Below the pieces are notes generated by a model. The model ran no database searches. It was not told where the DNA came from and was given only the letters and a program-made list of their open reading frames with translations. From Sva-07 sp963728355 (GTDB lineage Bacteria; Actinomycetota; Acidimicrobiia; Acidimicrobiales; Ilumatobacteraceae): 64,000 nt of DNA. A program made the translations under genes and the position numbers. Location: NCBI GenBank assembly GCA_963728355.1, contig CAVSJQ010000002.1, forward strand, positions 62,001-126,000, written 5' to 3'. Below, piece after piece: positions 35,898 to 43,884 of the stretch (its first letter is position 1; every line of letters begins with the position of its first letter).

Positions 35898-38800
35898 GAC
35901 ACCTCCGCTTCCTCGGTTCGGCCGAGGTGGGCTCGGCGTTGGTAGTCGCGCACCAGCGCCTCCCGCTCGGCTCCACGCGGCCGTCGGCCGGGACGAATCG
36001 CGCAGGAGAACGCCTTCACCTCCTGGATGTGCACGTTCGGGTCGAGTGGGAGGTGCGCGAGTTCGTTGGCTGCATCGCCGGTGGTCAACCCGTTCGGGCC
36101 CCAGTGGTAGGGCAAGCCGATCTGGTGCAGTGCCCGCTCGCCGACCTTCAACGGCGTCATCCGTTCCGTGACCAGCACCCGCGCCTCGATCGCTCCCCTC
36201 GGCGAGATCACGGTCGCCCAGCCGGTGTGCTCGAGACCCGCCTCCTCGGCGAGCTCGGGTGACACCTCGCAGAACATCGACGGTTGCAGCTCGGACAGAT
36301 AACCGAGCCAGCGACTCATACCGCCCGCCGTGTGGTGCTCTGTGAGTCGGTAGGTCGTCGCCACGTACGGATAGACCTCGCTGCCCACTTCGCCGGGGTC
36401 GGGTCCATAGCGGTTGTGCATCACGTCGGGCATCACCTGACGCGTCGGGTTGCATTGCTGGTCGTACAACGTGTTGTGCACCGGCGATTCCTGGGGCTCG
36501 TAGTGCGTCGGGAGCGGACCGTCGAGCAACCCGGCGGGGGCGTACAGCCAGGCCTTGCCGTCGGCCTGCATGATGAAGGGGTCGTTGCCCGCCAGCGCCT
36601 TGCTGCCGGTCGCATCGTCGGCCGGTCGATGGTCGGGCGCCGTCGTCGCCGAGAAGTCGGGGACGTCGTGGCCGACCCACTTCTCCTGCTCGGCGTCCCA
36701 CCAGACCAGCGCCTTGCGCTCGCTCCACGGTGCGCCGTCAGGGTCTGCCGATGCCCGGTTGTAGAGGATGCGCGATTGGCCGGCCAGGCCCAGCCCCACT
36801 CCGGTGCCACCCAGTGCTGGTCGTCGCCCGGCGTTCGTCGAGCTGCCTGGTTGACGCCGCCGGCCTTGACCCCGCAGTAGATCCAACAGCCGCACGTCGT
36901 CGAGCCGTCGTCGCGCAGGTCGGTGTACGTGGACAGTTCGTTGCCGTCGGCGTCGCGCCCGTTGATCTCGGCGAGCACCGATTCTGCGTCGGGTTCGTCG
37001 AGCTCGCCGTGTGTCGGGTAGTCCCACGTCAGCTCGAGCACCGGTCGGTCGATCTCGTCGGTGGAACCCGACAACTTCTCGCGGATCCGCCGGCCGAGGT
37101 GGTAGGTGAACCACAGCTCGCTGCGCGCATCACCGGCCGGCTCGACGGCAGCGTGATGCCACTGCAGCAACCGTTGGGTGTTGGTGAAGCTGCCGTCCTT
37201 CTCCGTGTGCGTCGCCGCCGGCATGAAGAACTCCTCGTCACGATAACCCCGGCTCGCAGTCGCCGACTCGAGCTGCGCTACGTCCTCCAGCAGTCGCGCT
37301 CTCGATGAGCGAGAAGTCGCGTACGACCAACCAGTCGAGTTCGGCCATCGCCAGGCGCTGCATCGCCGAGTTCGCCGAACCAACCGCCGGGTTCTCGCCG
37401 AGCACGAAGTAGCCGCGGCACCGGCCGTCGAACATCTCCTCGAGCGTCTCGTAGGTGCTGTGACTTCCGGTGAGACGCGGCAGGTAATCGAAGCAGAAGT
37501 CGTTGTCCTCGGTGGCGGCGTCACCCCACCACGCCTTGAGGAGGCTGACCGTGTAGCTGCGCATGTCCGCCCAGTAGCCCTTCTGCGCCGACTCGGCCTC
37601 GGTGAATGCCGACAGGTCCTGCTCGAGGTGAGCATGCGGCATCGGGATGTAGCCGGGAAGGATGTTGAACAACGTCGGGATGTCGGTCGACCCCTGGATC
37701 GATGCGTGGCCCCGCAACGCGAGGATCCCCCCGCCCGGGCGTCCGATGTTGCCGAGCAACAGCTGCAGGATCGCCGCCGTGCGGATGTACTGGACGCCCA
37801 CCGTGTGCTGCGTCGAGCCGACCGCATAGGCGAAGGCGCTCGTGCGTTCGCGTCCCGAATTGCTGGTCAACAGCTCGCACACCGCGGTGAACAACTCCGG
37901 CGGCTCGCCGCAGAGCTCCTCGACCCTCTCGGGGGTGTAGCGGGCGAAGTGGCGCTTGAGTACCTGGAACACACAGCGCGGGTGCTCCATCGAGTCGTCG
38001 CGCTCGGGAGTTCCCTGGAGCGCCGGCCCGGCCGCGCCGTGCTGCTGGCCGCGTCCGCTCTCGCGAACCGCGCTGCCCTGCGACACCTGCCGTTGCCATT
38101 CCGCGTCGCGGTGGCCCGCTGACGACTGGACGTCCATGCCCTCGTACTGCCAGGTGCTGTCGTCGTACGAAGCTCCGTCGGCGTCGAAACCGGAGAACAA
38201 CCCGCCGAGGTCCTCGGTGTCGACGAAGTCCTCACGCAGGATCGTCGGTCCGTTGGTGTAGTTGACGACGTAGTCCCGGAAGTCGAGGCCGTTGTGAGGA
38301 CGTGGTTGATGATGCCGCCGAGAAAGGCGATGTCGGTGCCGGCGCGCAGCGGGACGTGCAGGTCGGCGAGGGCACTCGTGCGCGTGAACCGGGGGTCGAC
38401 GTGGATCAGCTTGGCGCCGCGCGCCTTGGCCTCCATCACCCATTGGAACCCGACTGGGTGGCACTCGGCCATGTTCGACCCCTGGATGACGATGCAGTCG
38501 CTGTTCTGCAGATCCTGCTGGAAGGTCGTGGCCCCGCCACGACCGAACGAGGTCCCCAGACCGGGGACGGTCGAGCTGTGTCAAATACGCGCCTGGTTCT
38601 CGACCTGGATCGCGCCGAGGGCGGTGAACAGCTTCTTCAGGAGGTAGTTCTCCTCGTTGTCGAGCGTGGCGCCACCCAACGACGCGATCCCCATCGTCCG
38701 ACGCACGCGCCGGTCGTCCTCCTCCCACTGCCAACCTTCGCGCCGGGCCCTGATCACACGGTCGGCGATCATGTCCATGGCGGTGTCGAGGGCGAGTGCC

Positions 38801-39144
38801 TCCCACTCGGTGCCGTGTGGTGGGCGGTACAGCACGTCGTAGCGGCGCGCCGGCCCGGTCGTGAGCTGGAGTGTCGCCGAACCCTTGGGACACAGTCGGC
38901 CACGGCTGATCGGCGACTCGTCGTCACCCTCGATCTGGGTGACGCGACCGTCGCGGACGTACACGTCCTGGCCGCACCCCACCGCGCAGTACGGGCAGAT
39001 CGACTTGACCACCTTGTCGGCGGTCTCAGTTCTCGCTCGCAGCTCGTCGGTCCGTCGGCTTTTCGCCGACGCTCCACGTCCGGTGTGGTCGTCGGATGTC
39101 AGCTGCCGGATCACCGGCCAACGGGAGGCCCGCTTCATCGCCAT
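35894..39144 (-). CDS. fdhA: Formate dehydrogenase catalytic subunit, probable selenoprotein (in-frame UGA), also frameshifted
   Basis: A molybdopterin (bis-MGD) formate dehydrogenase of about 1080 residues. The N-terminal [4Fe-4S] motif is CPYCAVGC. At codon 188 (38583-38581) a UGA interrupts NQARI-UGA-HSSTVPGLG, exactly where FdnG-type enzymes have selenocysteine (NQAR-x-U-H). The same frame continues downstream with TSFGRGGATT and NMAECHPVGFQWVMEAKARG, the block in which the catalytic His region of this family lies. Three one-base shifts lie near 38295, 37290 and 36810, and the C-terminal cofactor-binding part ends at 35894. ATG 39144 follows the hemerythrin gene closely; ATG 39138 is also possible. 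Confidence 0.87.
38552..38583 (-). promoter_or_regulatory. Selenocysteine UGA and SECIS-like hairpin in fdhA
   Basis: Read on the minus strand, UGA (38583-38581) is followed after 12 nt by a perfect 6-bp stem GUCCCC / GGGGAC (38568-38552) closing the 5-nt loop GGUCU. The bacterial SECIS bound by SelB in E. coli fdhF has the apical loop GGUCU at a similar distance from the UGA. The hairpin is coding sequence for VPGLGT. SelA, SelB, SelC and SelD genes are not in this window. Confidence 0.82.
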
Positions 39145-39158
39145 CGCTTCATGCCGAT

Positions 39159-39692
39159 TCAGTCGCCGCCGATGGCGTCACGGGCCTTGTCGACGAGACC
39201 GGCGGCAGGTCCAGCGACCTTGTTGCCGGGCGGCGTGTTCGGTGCGTTCGGATGGGGATGCGTCGGCGCCGACGACCACTGCGACTCGATCTTGTCGCCG
39301 AGTTCGTCGAGCTTCTCCTTCGACACTGCGCTGCGGAATCGGGGAAACACCTGGTTCTCCTCTTCCTCGACGTGCTCGCGCACGAGGCGTCCCGCCTGGT
39401 GGACCCGTTCGGCGAACTCTGGATCGTCGGCGTCGAGATCGTCGATGGTGGCGAGCACTTCTTTGAGCTGCTGGTGTTCATGGCGCAGCGAGTCGGCGTC
39501 GTGCTCGCCGACGTCGTCGGCGATCTCGGGGTAGACCGTCATCTCCTCGACCGCCGCGTGTTTCGAGAGCGTCTCGACGATTTCTCGTGCGATGTCGCCG
39601 CGTCGATCGGCGGTCCGGCTGGTGTCGAACTGCTCGAAGAGCGATTCCACCTCGCGATGCTGTCGGGAGAGGATCTCGGTGACGTCTGCCAT
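39159..39692 (-). CDS. Hemerythrin HHE domain-containing protein
   Basis: A 177-residue protein with a four-helix hemerythrin domain. Candidate iron ligands are visible: RQHREVESLF near the start, SKHAAVEEMTVYPEI, LRHEHQQLKEVL, and VREHVEEEENQVFP (H-x-x-x-E motifs). The C-terminal tail is Pro/Asn-rich and ends in an amphipathic helix. Such proteins bind oxygen or sense oxidative and nitrosative stress. It is 14 bp upstream of fdhA on the same strand, so it could protect or sense oxygen for the formate dehydrogenase; that link is inference. Confidence 0.87.
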   Translation of the reverse strand: MADVTEILSRQHREVESLFEQFDTSRTADRRGDIAREIVETLSKHAAVEEMTVYPEIADDVGEHDADSLRHEHQQLKEVLATIDDLDADDPEFAERVHQAGRLVREHVEEEENQVFPRFRSAVSKEKLDELGDKIESQWSSAPTHPHPNAPNTPPGNKVAGPAAGLVDKARDAIGGD

Positions 39693-39806
39693 GTCGTACT
39701 CCTGTGTCTCCTGTGTGCGCTCTGTCGTCGTCCCGCTCGTTCGCTCGGATACCCGATCGCCCTTGCCGCTATACGTGCTGTCCGGCGAGCACGACCGACG
39801 ATCGGC

Positions 39807-40640
39807 TCATGCGGTGGCGTAGAGATTGACTCTCCCGTTGCGAACGAATCCGGCGAGCGTCATCGCCGCCCGTCGGGCGCCGTGAATGGCCAGCGATGTG
39901 GGAGCGCTGACGGCGAGCACGGTCCCGAAGCCTGCGGCCCACGCCTTCTGCACGATTTCGATGCTCACTCGACCGCTGACGAACAGCCCGAAGTCGGCAC
40001 ACGGCAGCGAGTCGTCGAGGACGAGCCGACCGACCAGTTTGTCGACAGCGTTGTGACGCCCGACGTCCTCACGAACCAGACCGATCTCGCCGTCGCGGTC
40101 GAAAGCCGCCGCCGCATGCACCGCACCGGTCGAGTCGAAGAGCCGCTGGTGAGGTCGTACCGCAGCTGGGATCGCTGCGAGCATTGACGGTTCGTGATCT
40201 CGAAACGGAGGCACGGGGGCCAGGCGCAGGCTGAGGTCGTCGAGTTGGTCCCGGCCGCACAGCCCGCAGCTGGAGACAGCGGTTCCCAGGCGTGGTCGGG
40301 GAGTGGGGGCGAGGCCGCCAGTGTCGACGGCGATGATCTGGGTGAAGTTGGCGCCGTCCTCGGAGATGACTTCGTGCGCCCCCGTCACCGGCGCGCCGGC
40401 GAGGAGCCCGTCGGTGAAGCAGAACCCGACTGCCAATTCGATGTCATTGCCCGGCGTCCGCATCGTCGTGTTGACGAGTGTGTCGTCCAGACGAATCGAC
40501 AGAGGCTCCTCGACGATGACGTCGTCGTGGCCGACGCAGTCCCGGTCGACGTCGCCGACGAAGTCCCGGTCGTCGACGTAGCCGCCGATCCGGCGGACAC
40601 GTACACGTTCCGTCTGCGGACTCGTTCCTTCGCTCGACAC
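39807..40640 (-). CDS. fdhD: FdhD formate dehydrogenase sulfurtransferase
   Basis: A 277-residue FdhD protein with the active-site motif SSCGLCGRDQ and the conserved blocks EEPLSIRLDDTLVNTTMRTP, AVGFCFTDGLL, GAVHAAAAFD and VREDVGRHNAVDKLVGR. FdhD passes sulfur from IscS to the molybdenum cofactor and is required for active formate dehydrogenase. It is encoded 115 bp upstream of the hemerythrin gene on the same strand, consistent with the fdh cluster. ATG 40640 is used. Confidence 0.93.
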   Translation of the reverse strand: MSSEGTSPQTERVRVRRIGGYVDDRDFVGDVDRDCVGHDDVIVEEPLSIRLDDTLVNTTMRTPGNDIELAVGFCFTDGLLAGAPVTGAHEVISEDGANFTQIIAVDTGGLAPTPRPRLGTAVSSCGLCGRDQLDDLSLRLAPVPPFRDHEPSMLAAIPAAVRPHQRLFDSTGAVHAAAAFDRDGEIGLVREDVGRHNAVDKLVGRLVLDDSLPCADFGLFVSGRVSIEIVQKAWAAGFGTVLAVSAPTSLAIHGARRAAMTLAGFVRNGRVNLYATA

Positions 40641-40696
40641 GCTGCGTCACGTACCCGGGCCGCGCTGGGATCATGCTCCGGAGGCGCACGAAGACC

Positions 40697-40726
40697 ATGT
40701 TCAGTTCCGTGATGTTCAGTTCCGTG
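40697..40726. repeat. Two tandem 15-bp direct repeats
   Basis: ATGTTCAGTTCCGTG occurs twice without spacer (40697-40711 and 40712-40726), 57 bp upstream of the fdhD start. It could be a regulator site or a slippage duplication. Confidence 0.6.
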
Positions 40727-40792
40727 TCGACGGCGTCTGTTCCCCACCGACGGTTCGACCGTTCCGCTCGGCGTGGCGGTACGCCCCCCAGG

Positions 40793-40811
40793 TGACAGAC
40801 GTGCTGTCACC
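40793..40811. promoter_or_regulatory. Inverted repeat upstream of fdhD
   Basis: GTGACAG and CTGTCAC form a perfect 7-bp inverted repeat around ACGTG. It could be a regulator operator for fdhD or a small hairpin. No specific regulator is identified. Confidence 0.35.
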
Positions 40812-40901
40812 GGCACGAGTGAACCAACGCTGCCCTTGCGGTACTCGCGGCTGGAGTGCGACGACCGGACGCTGCCCGTTGCCGAGCCGCCCGCGGATGG
40901 G

Positions 40902-41089
40902 ATGACGATCAACACCGGTGACCTGAGCAACCTGGCCCAAGCCGACGTCTCCGCCCGCGAGTTCGCCCGTCTCGCCGCCGCGATGAACCGTCGGCCGGCG
41001 CGCCGAGCTTCACGTTCTACGACTTCCCGACGTTCGTGCGCATCGAGGACGGCTTGGTCGTCGAGGCGAACCAGATCTACACGTCCTGA
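40902..41089 (+). pseudogene. Short gene fragment, frameshifted
   Basis: An open segment from ATG 40902 (DLSNLAQADVSAREFARLAA) shifts frame near 41000 and continues FYDFPTFVRIEDGLVVEANQ to a stop at 41089. The latter resembles the end of NTF2/SnoaL-like proteins, whose last strands often read FRIEDG. No complete domain is present. It lies between fdhD and a truncated ligase, within what looks like a rearranged stretch. Confidence 0.35.
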
Positions 41090-41117
41090 ACGGGCACCGC
41101 CCATCTGTCACAAACCC

Positions 41118-41173
41118 CCCGTTTGCGTGAGATTCTCGGTGGCCCGTCCCACCGGAAATCCGACACAAACGGG
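41118..41173. repeat. REP family A hairpin repeat, copy 5 (divergent)
   Basis: A 56-bp imperfect palindrome with arms CCCGTTTG / CAAACGGG and centre CGGTGGCCCGTCCCACCG. It is a diverged relative of the elements at 19900-20140 and 22421. Here it lies about 50 bp before the point where an acyl-CoA ligase frame begins abruptly. Confidence 0.7.
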
Positions 41174-41222
41174 ACGGTGGGGGCGCCGGGTGCGTCAGTC
41201 ACCACCGCCGAGGCGCTGCACC

Positions 41223-42086
41223 CAAGTGCTCGTCGAGGCGTTCGAGCCGGGGCTCGTCCTCGCACTGACCGAGGAGTACGGCGGCCAGGCACTGCTCGGG
41301 GTCCCCACGATGCTGATCGCCATGCTCGAACACCCGACGTTCGCCACAACCGATCTGTCGTCGTTGCAGGCCGTCTGTTCGGGCGGCGCACTCGTCCCCG
41401 AGCAGCTCGTGCGGACGTTCGAACGGGAGCTCGGCGCACCGTTCACCATCGTGTTCGGCCAGACGGAGTGCTCTCCGGTCGCCACGATGACCGCGCCCGA
41501 CGACACGATGGACGACAAGTCGAACACGATCGGCGCGCCGATGCCCCACGTCGAGGTGAAGATCATCGAGCCGGAGTTGGGCGACACCGTTGCGATCGGT
41601 GACGTGGGCGAACTGTGCACACGCGGCTACCACGTCATGCACAATTACTTCGAGATGCCCGAGCAGACCGCCGAGGCGATCGACGCCGACGGCTGGCTGC
41701 ACACCGGCGACCTCGCCGCCATGAACGACCGTGGCTACTGCACGATCGAAGGCCGACTCAAGGACATGATCATCCGCGGCGGCGAGAACATCTATCCGAA
41801 GGAACTGGAGGAGTTGCTGTTCGCACACCCGTCCGTCGGCTCGGTCGCGGTGGTGGGACTGCCGGACGACAAGTGGGGCGAGACCGTCGCCGCGTTCCTG
41901 CGACCCGCGCCGGGTGCGAGCATCGACAAGGCGGTGTTGTTCGCCTACATGCGAGATCATCTCGCGCCGCACAAGACCCCCAGTCGCTGGTTCGCCGTCG
42001 ACGAGTACCCGATGACCGGTTCCGGCAAGATCCAGAAGTTCCAGCTCCGCCAGAGCTGGCTGGACGGAAACCAGGTCGAACTCTGA
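41223..42086 (+). pseudogene. Acyl-CoA synthetase (AMP-dependent ligase), 5'-truncated
   Basis: About 287 residues of an ANL-superfamily ligase. Present are the end of the N-terminal domain (TMLIAMLEHPTF, LQAVCSGGALVPEQL), the A5-like motif FGQTECSPVATMT, DGWLHTGDLAAMNDRGY with the ATP-binding Asp, KDMIIRGGENIYPKELEELL and the catalytic Lys region MTGSGKIQKFQL. The first 250 or so residues, including the P-loop-like AMP-binding motif, are missing and no homologous sequence precedes them. Full-length relatives have about 520-560 residues. It is therefore probably non-functional, unless its missing part lies elsewhere. Confidence 0.85.
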
Positions 42087-42111
42087 TCGACGACCCGGCG
42101 AAGCTGTTCAC

Positions 42112-43119
42112 ATGACCGGCCAGGAGTTGCGCAACGAGGCGGAAGGCGTCGCAGGAGAGACGGACTTCAGCGGGTCGGTGCGCGTCGACGTCGACGGGGT
42201 GACCGTCGTGTCGCTCGTGCGTGGTGAGGCCGACCGCCGCTGCGCGGCGCCGATCACGCCGACCACCCGCATCGGGATCGCGAGCGGAACGAAGGGATTC
42301 ACGGCGCTGACGGTGATGGCGCTCGTCGAGCGCGGCGCCCTGGCGCTCGACACCACCGCACGATCACTGCTCGGCGCCGACCTGGCGCTGATCGACGACG
42401 CTGTGACCGTCGAGCACCTGCTCGCCCACCGGTCGGGCATCGGTGACTACCTCGACGAAGACGAGTTGGACGACATCGACGATTACATCATGAGCCTCCC
42501 GGTCCATCGCTACCTGAGCACCGATGGGTACCTGCCATCACTCGACGGGCATCAGCAGCAGTCCACGCCCGGTGAGCGCTTCGCGTACAACAACAGCGGA
42601 TACGTGGTGCTCGCGCTGCTCGCCGAGCGCGCCACCGGTACGCCGTTCCACGACCTCGTCGACGAGCTGGTGTGTCGACCCGCAGGCCTGGAGCGCACGG
42701 CCTTCCTCCGTTCCGACGAACTGCCACCCGACGCGGCGATCGGCTATCTCGGCGACGGGCTGCGCTCCAACGTGCTGCACCTGCCGATCCGCGGGAGTGG
42801 CGATGGTGGCATCTCCACGACCGCCGACGACATCCACCGCCTGTGGAACGCGCTCGACGACGGTCGCGTGGTCCGGCGACCGACGTTCGCCGAGATGACG
42901 ACACCTCGGAGCGCCACGTCCGACGGACGGCGCCGATACGGACTGGGCTTCTGGTTGCATGCCACCACCGACGCGGTGATCCTCGAGGGATACGACGCCG
43001 GTGCGTCCTTCCGATCGATCCATCAGGTGTCACGCGGTAATACGACGAGCGTGCTGTCGAACACCAGCGAAGGGGCCTGGCCGATGGCCCGTCGGCTCGC
43101 GGAGTGCCTCGGGCTCTGA
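42112..43119 (+). CDS. Serine hydrolase, beta-lactamase/class C PBP family
   Basis: A 335-residue beta-lactamase-fold protein. The nucleophile motif S-x-x-K appears as SGTKG, the Y-x-N motif as FAYNNSGYVVL, and a late LLAHRSGIGDYL block is typical of the family. No signal peptide is seen, so the protein is probably cytoplasmic and may act as an esterase or peptidase rather than on cell-wall precursors. It starts 25 bp after the truncated ligase stop. Confidence 0.85.
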   Translation: MTGQELRNEAEGVAGETDFSGSVRVDVDGVTVVSLVRGEADRRCAAPITPTTRIGIASGTKGFTALTVMALVERGALALDTTARSLLGADLALIDDAVTVEHLLAHRSGIGDYLDEDELDDIDDYIMSLPVHRYLSTDGYLPSLDGHQQQSTPGERFAYNNSGYVVLALLAERATGTPFHDLVDELVCRPAGLERTAFLRSDELPPDAAIGYLGDGLRSNVLHLPIRGSGDGGISTTADDIHRLWNALDDGRVVRRPTFAEMTTPRSATSDGRRRYGLGFWLHATTDAVILEGYDAGASFRSIHQVSRGNTTSVLSNTSEGAWPMARRLAECLGL

Positions 43120-43182
43120 ATCGGTTCCGACGGGGGACGTCCGGCCCTGGTCCGGTGGGAACAGCGGCGCGACAGTGAGCCG

Positions 43183-43431
43183 ATGGAGAGCTTCGAACCA
43201 CACGCATGGACACTCAGGTTCGAGACACGCGAGGACGAGGACCATTGCGACATCGTCGTGCACCTCGACGCCGGTGATCGGTCGTTGTCCGGCTATGGAC
43301 GGTCGCGCCGCAATCCCACCGACTCGTCGATGCCGCAGGTCGGGGAGGAACTTGCGGCCGCCAGAGCGTTGCAGGACCTCGCGCGGCACCTGACCGAGGA
43401 CGCCTGGGCAATGATCGAGTCGCACTCGTAG
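43183..43431 (+). CDS. DUF1876 domain-containing small protein
   Basis: An 82-residue protein of the DUF1876 family, common in actinobacteria. Landmarks are WTLRFETREDEDHCDIVVHL, GYGRSRRNPTDSSMPQVGEE and the C-terminal LARHLTEDAWAMIE. A dsRBD-like fold is known for the family, but cellular function is not. It lies 46 bp upstream of a tRNA-Leu gene on the same strand. Confidence 0.85.
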   Translation: MESFEPHAWTLRFETREDEDHCDIVVHLDAGDRSLSGYGRSRRNPTDSSMPQVGEELAAARALQDLARHLTEDAWAMIESHS

Positions 43432-43476
43432 TCGACCCGTTGAGGCGCCACGCCACGTAGTCTCGGGCCCACACCG

Positions 43477-43562
43477 GCCCGGGTGGCGGAACTGGCAGAC
43501 GCGGGGGGCTTAAACCCCCCTTCCACTCACGTGGAGTGCGGGTTCAAATCCCGCCCCGGGCA
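43477..43562 (+). tRNA. tRNA-Leu (UAA)
   Basis: An 86-nt class-II tRNA. The acceptor GCCCGGG pairs with CCCGGGC, followed by discriminator A. The D arm GGCGGAACTGGCAGACGC, anticodon stem GGGGG / CCCCC with loop CTTAAAC (anticodon TAA), a long variable arm with TCCACTCACGTGGA, and T-arm GCGGG-TTCAAAT-CCCGC are all present. CCA is not encoded. Its 3' half is the target of a site-specific integration: a 55-bp copy recurs at 47495. Confidence 0.96.
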
Positions 43563-43563
43563 C
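43509..43563 (+). repeat. Attachment-site copy 1 (3' half of tRNA-Leu)
   Basis: The 55 bases from the anticodon loop to just past the discriminator are repeated at 47495-47549 with one mismatch in the T arm. Tyrosine integrases commonly use tRNA 3' ends as attB, and integration leaves an intact tRNA on one side, as here. Confidence 0.85.
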
Positions 43564-43884
43564 ATCTAGCTGGGGCTTTGTGATCCGAAGGATATTGTGC
43601 GCACAACGTTGTGGAGCGAACGGTCACAGAACTCGTTCAGACTCAGCGACATCCGGAGTTCCTACGCGATTCCAGATCACCGCACACGGGTCGCCATGCC
43701 GAGGTGGGCAGCCGGTTCACGGGCGCACCATCCGAGACCCCGACCCGAAGACTGGCTGGCCTCCGAATCACGTCAATCGTGAAAAGAGGCCGGATCCCGG
43801 ACGGGCCCGAGTCCCCCGCCGCACGCGGCTTCGCACATCCGACATTCCCCGTTCGGAGTGTTCTCGCCGTGCCGCTTGTCGGGG
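43563..43884. other. Intergenic sequence inside the island's tRNA end
   Basis: No convincing gene. It contains the perfect 12-bp palindrome TTGTGCGCACAA (43595-43606) and is AT-richer than flanking genes. It could hold integrase arm-binding sites or a promoter. The function is not established. Confidence 0.4.

Noticed and set aside
38581..39144. FdhA N-terminus as a separate 187-residue protein ending at a stop
   Set aside because: The following frame continues the same family sequence, and the UGA has selenocysteine context and a SECIS hairpin.
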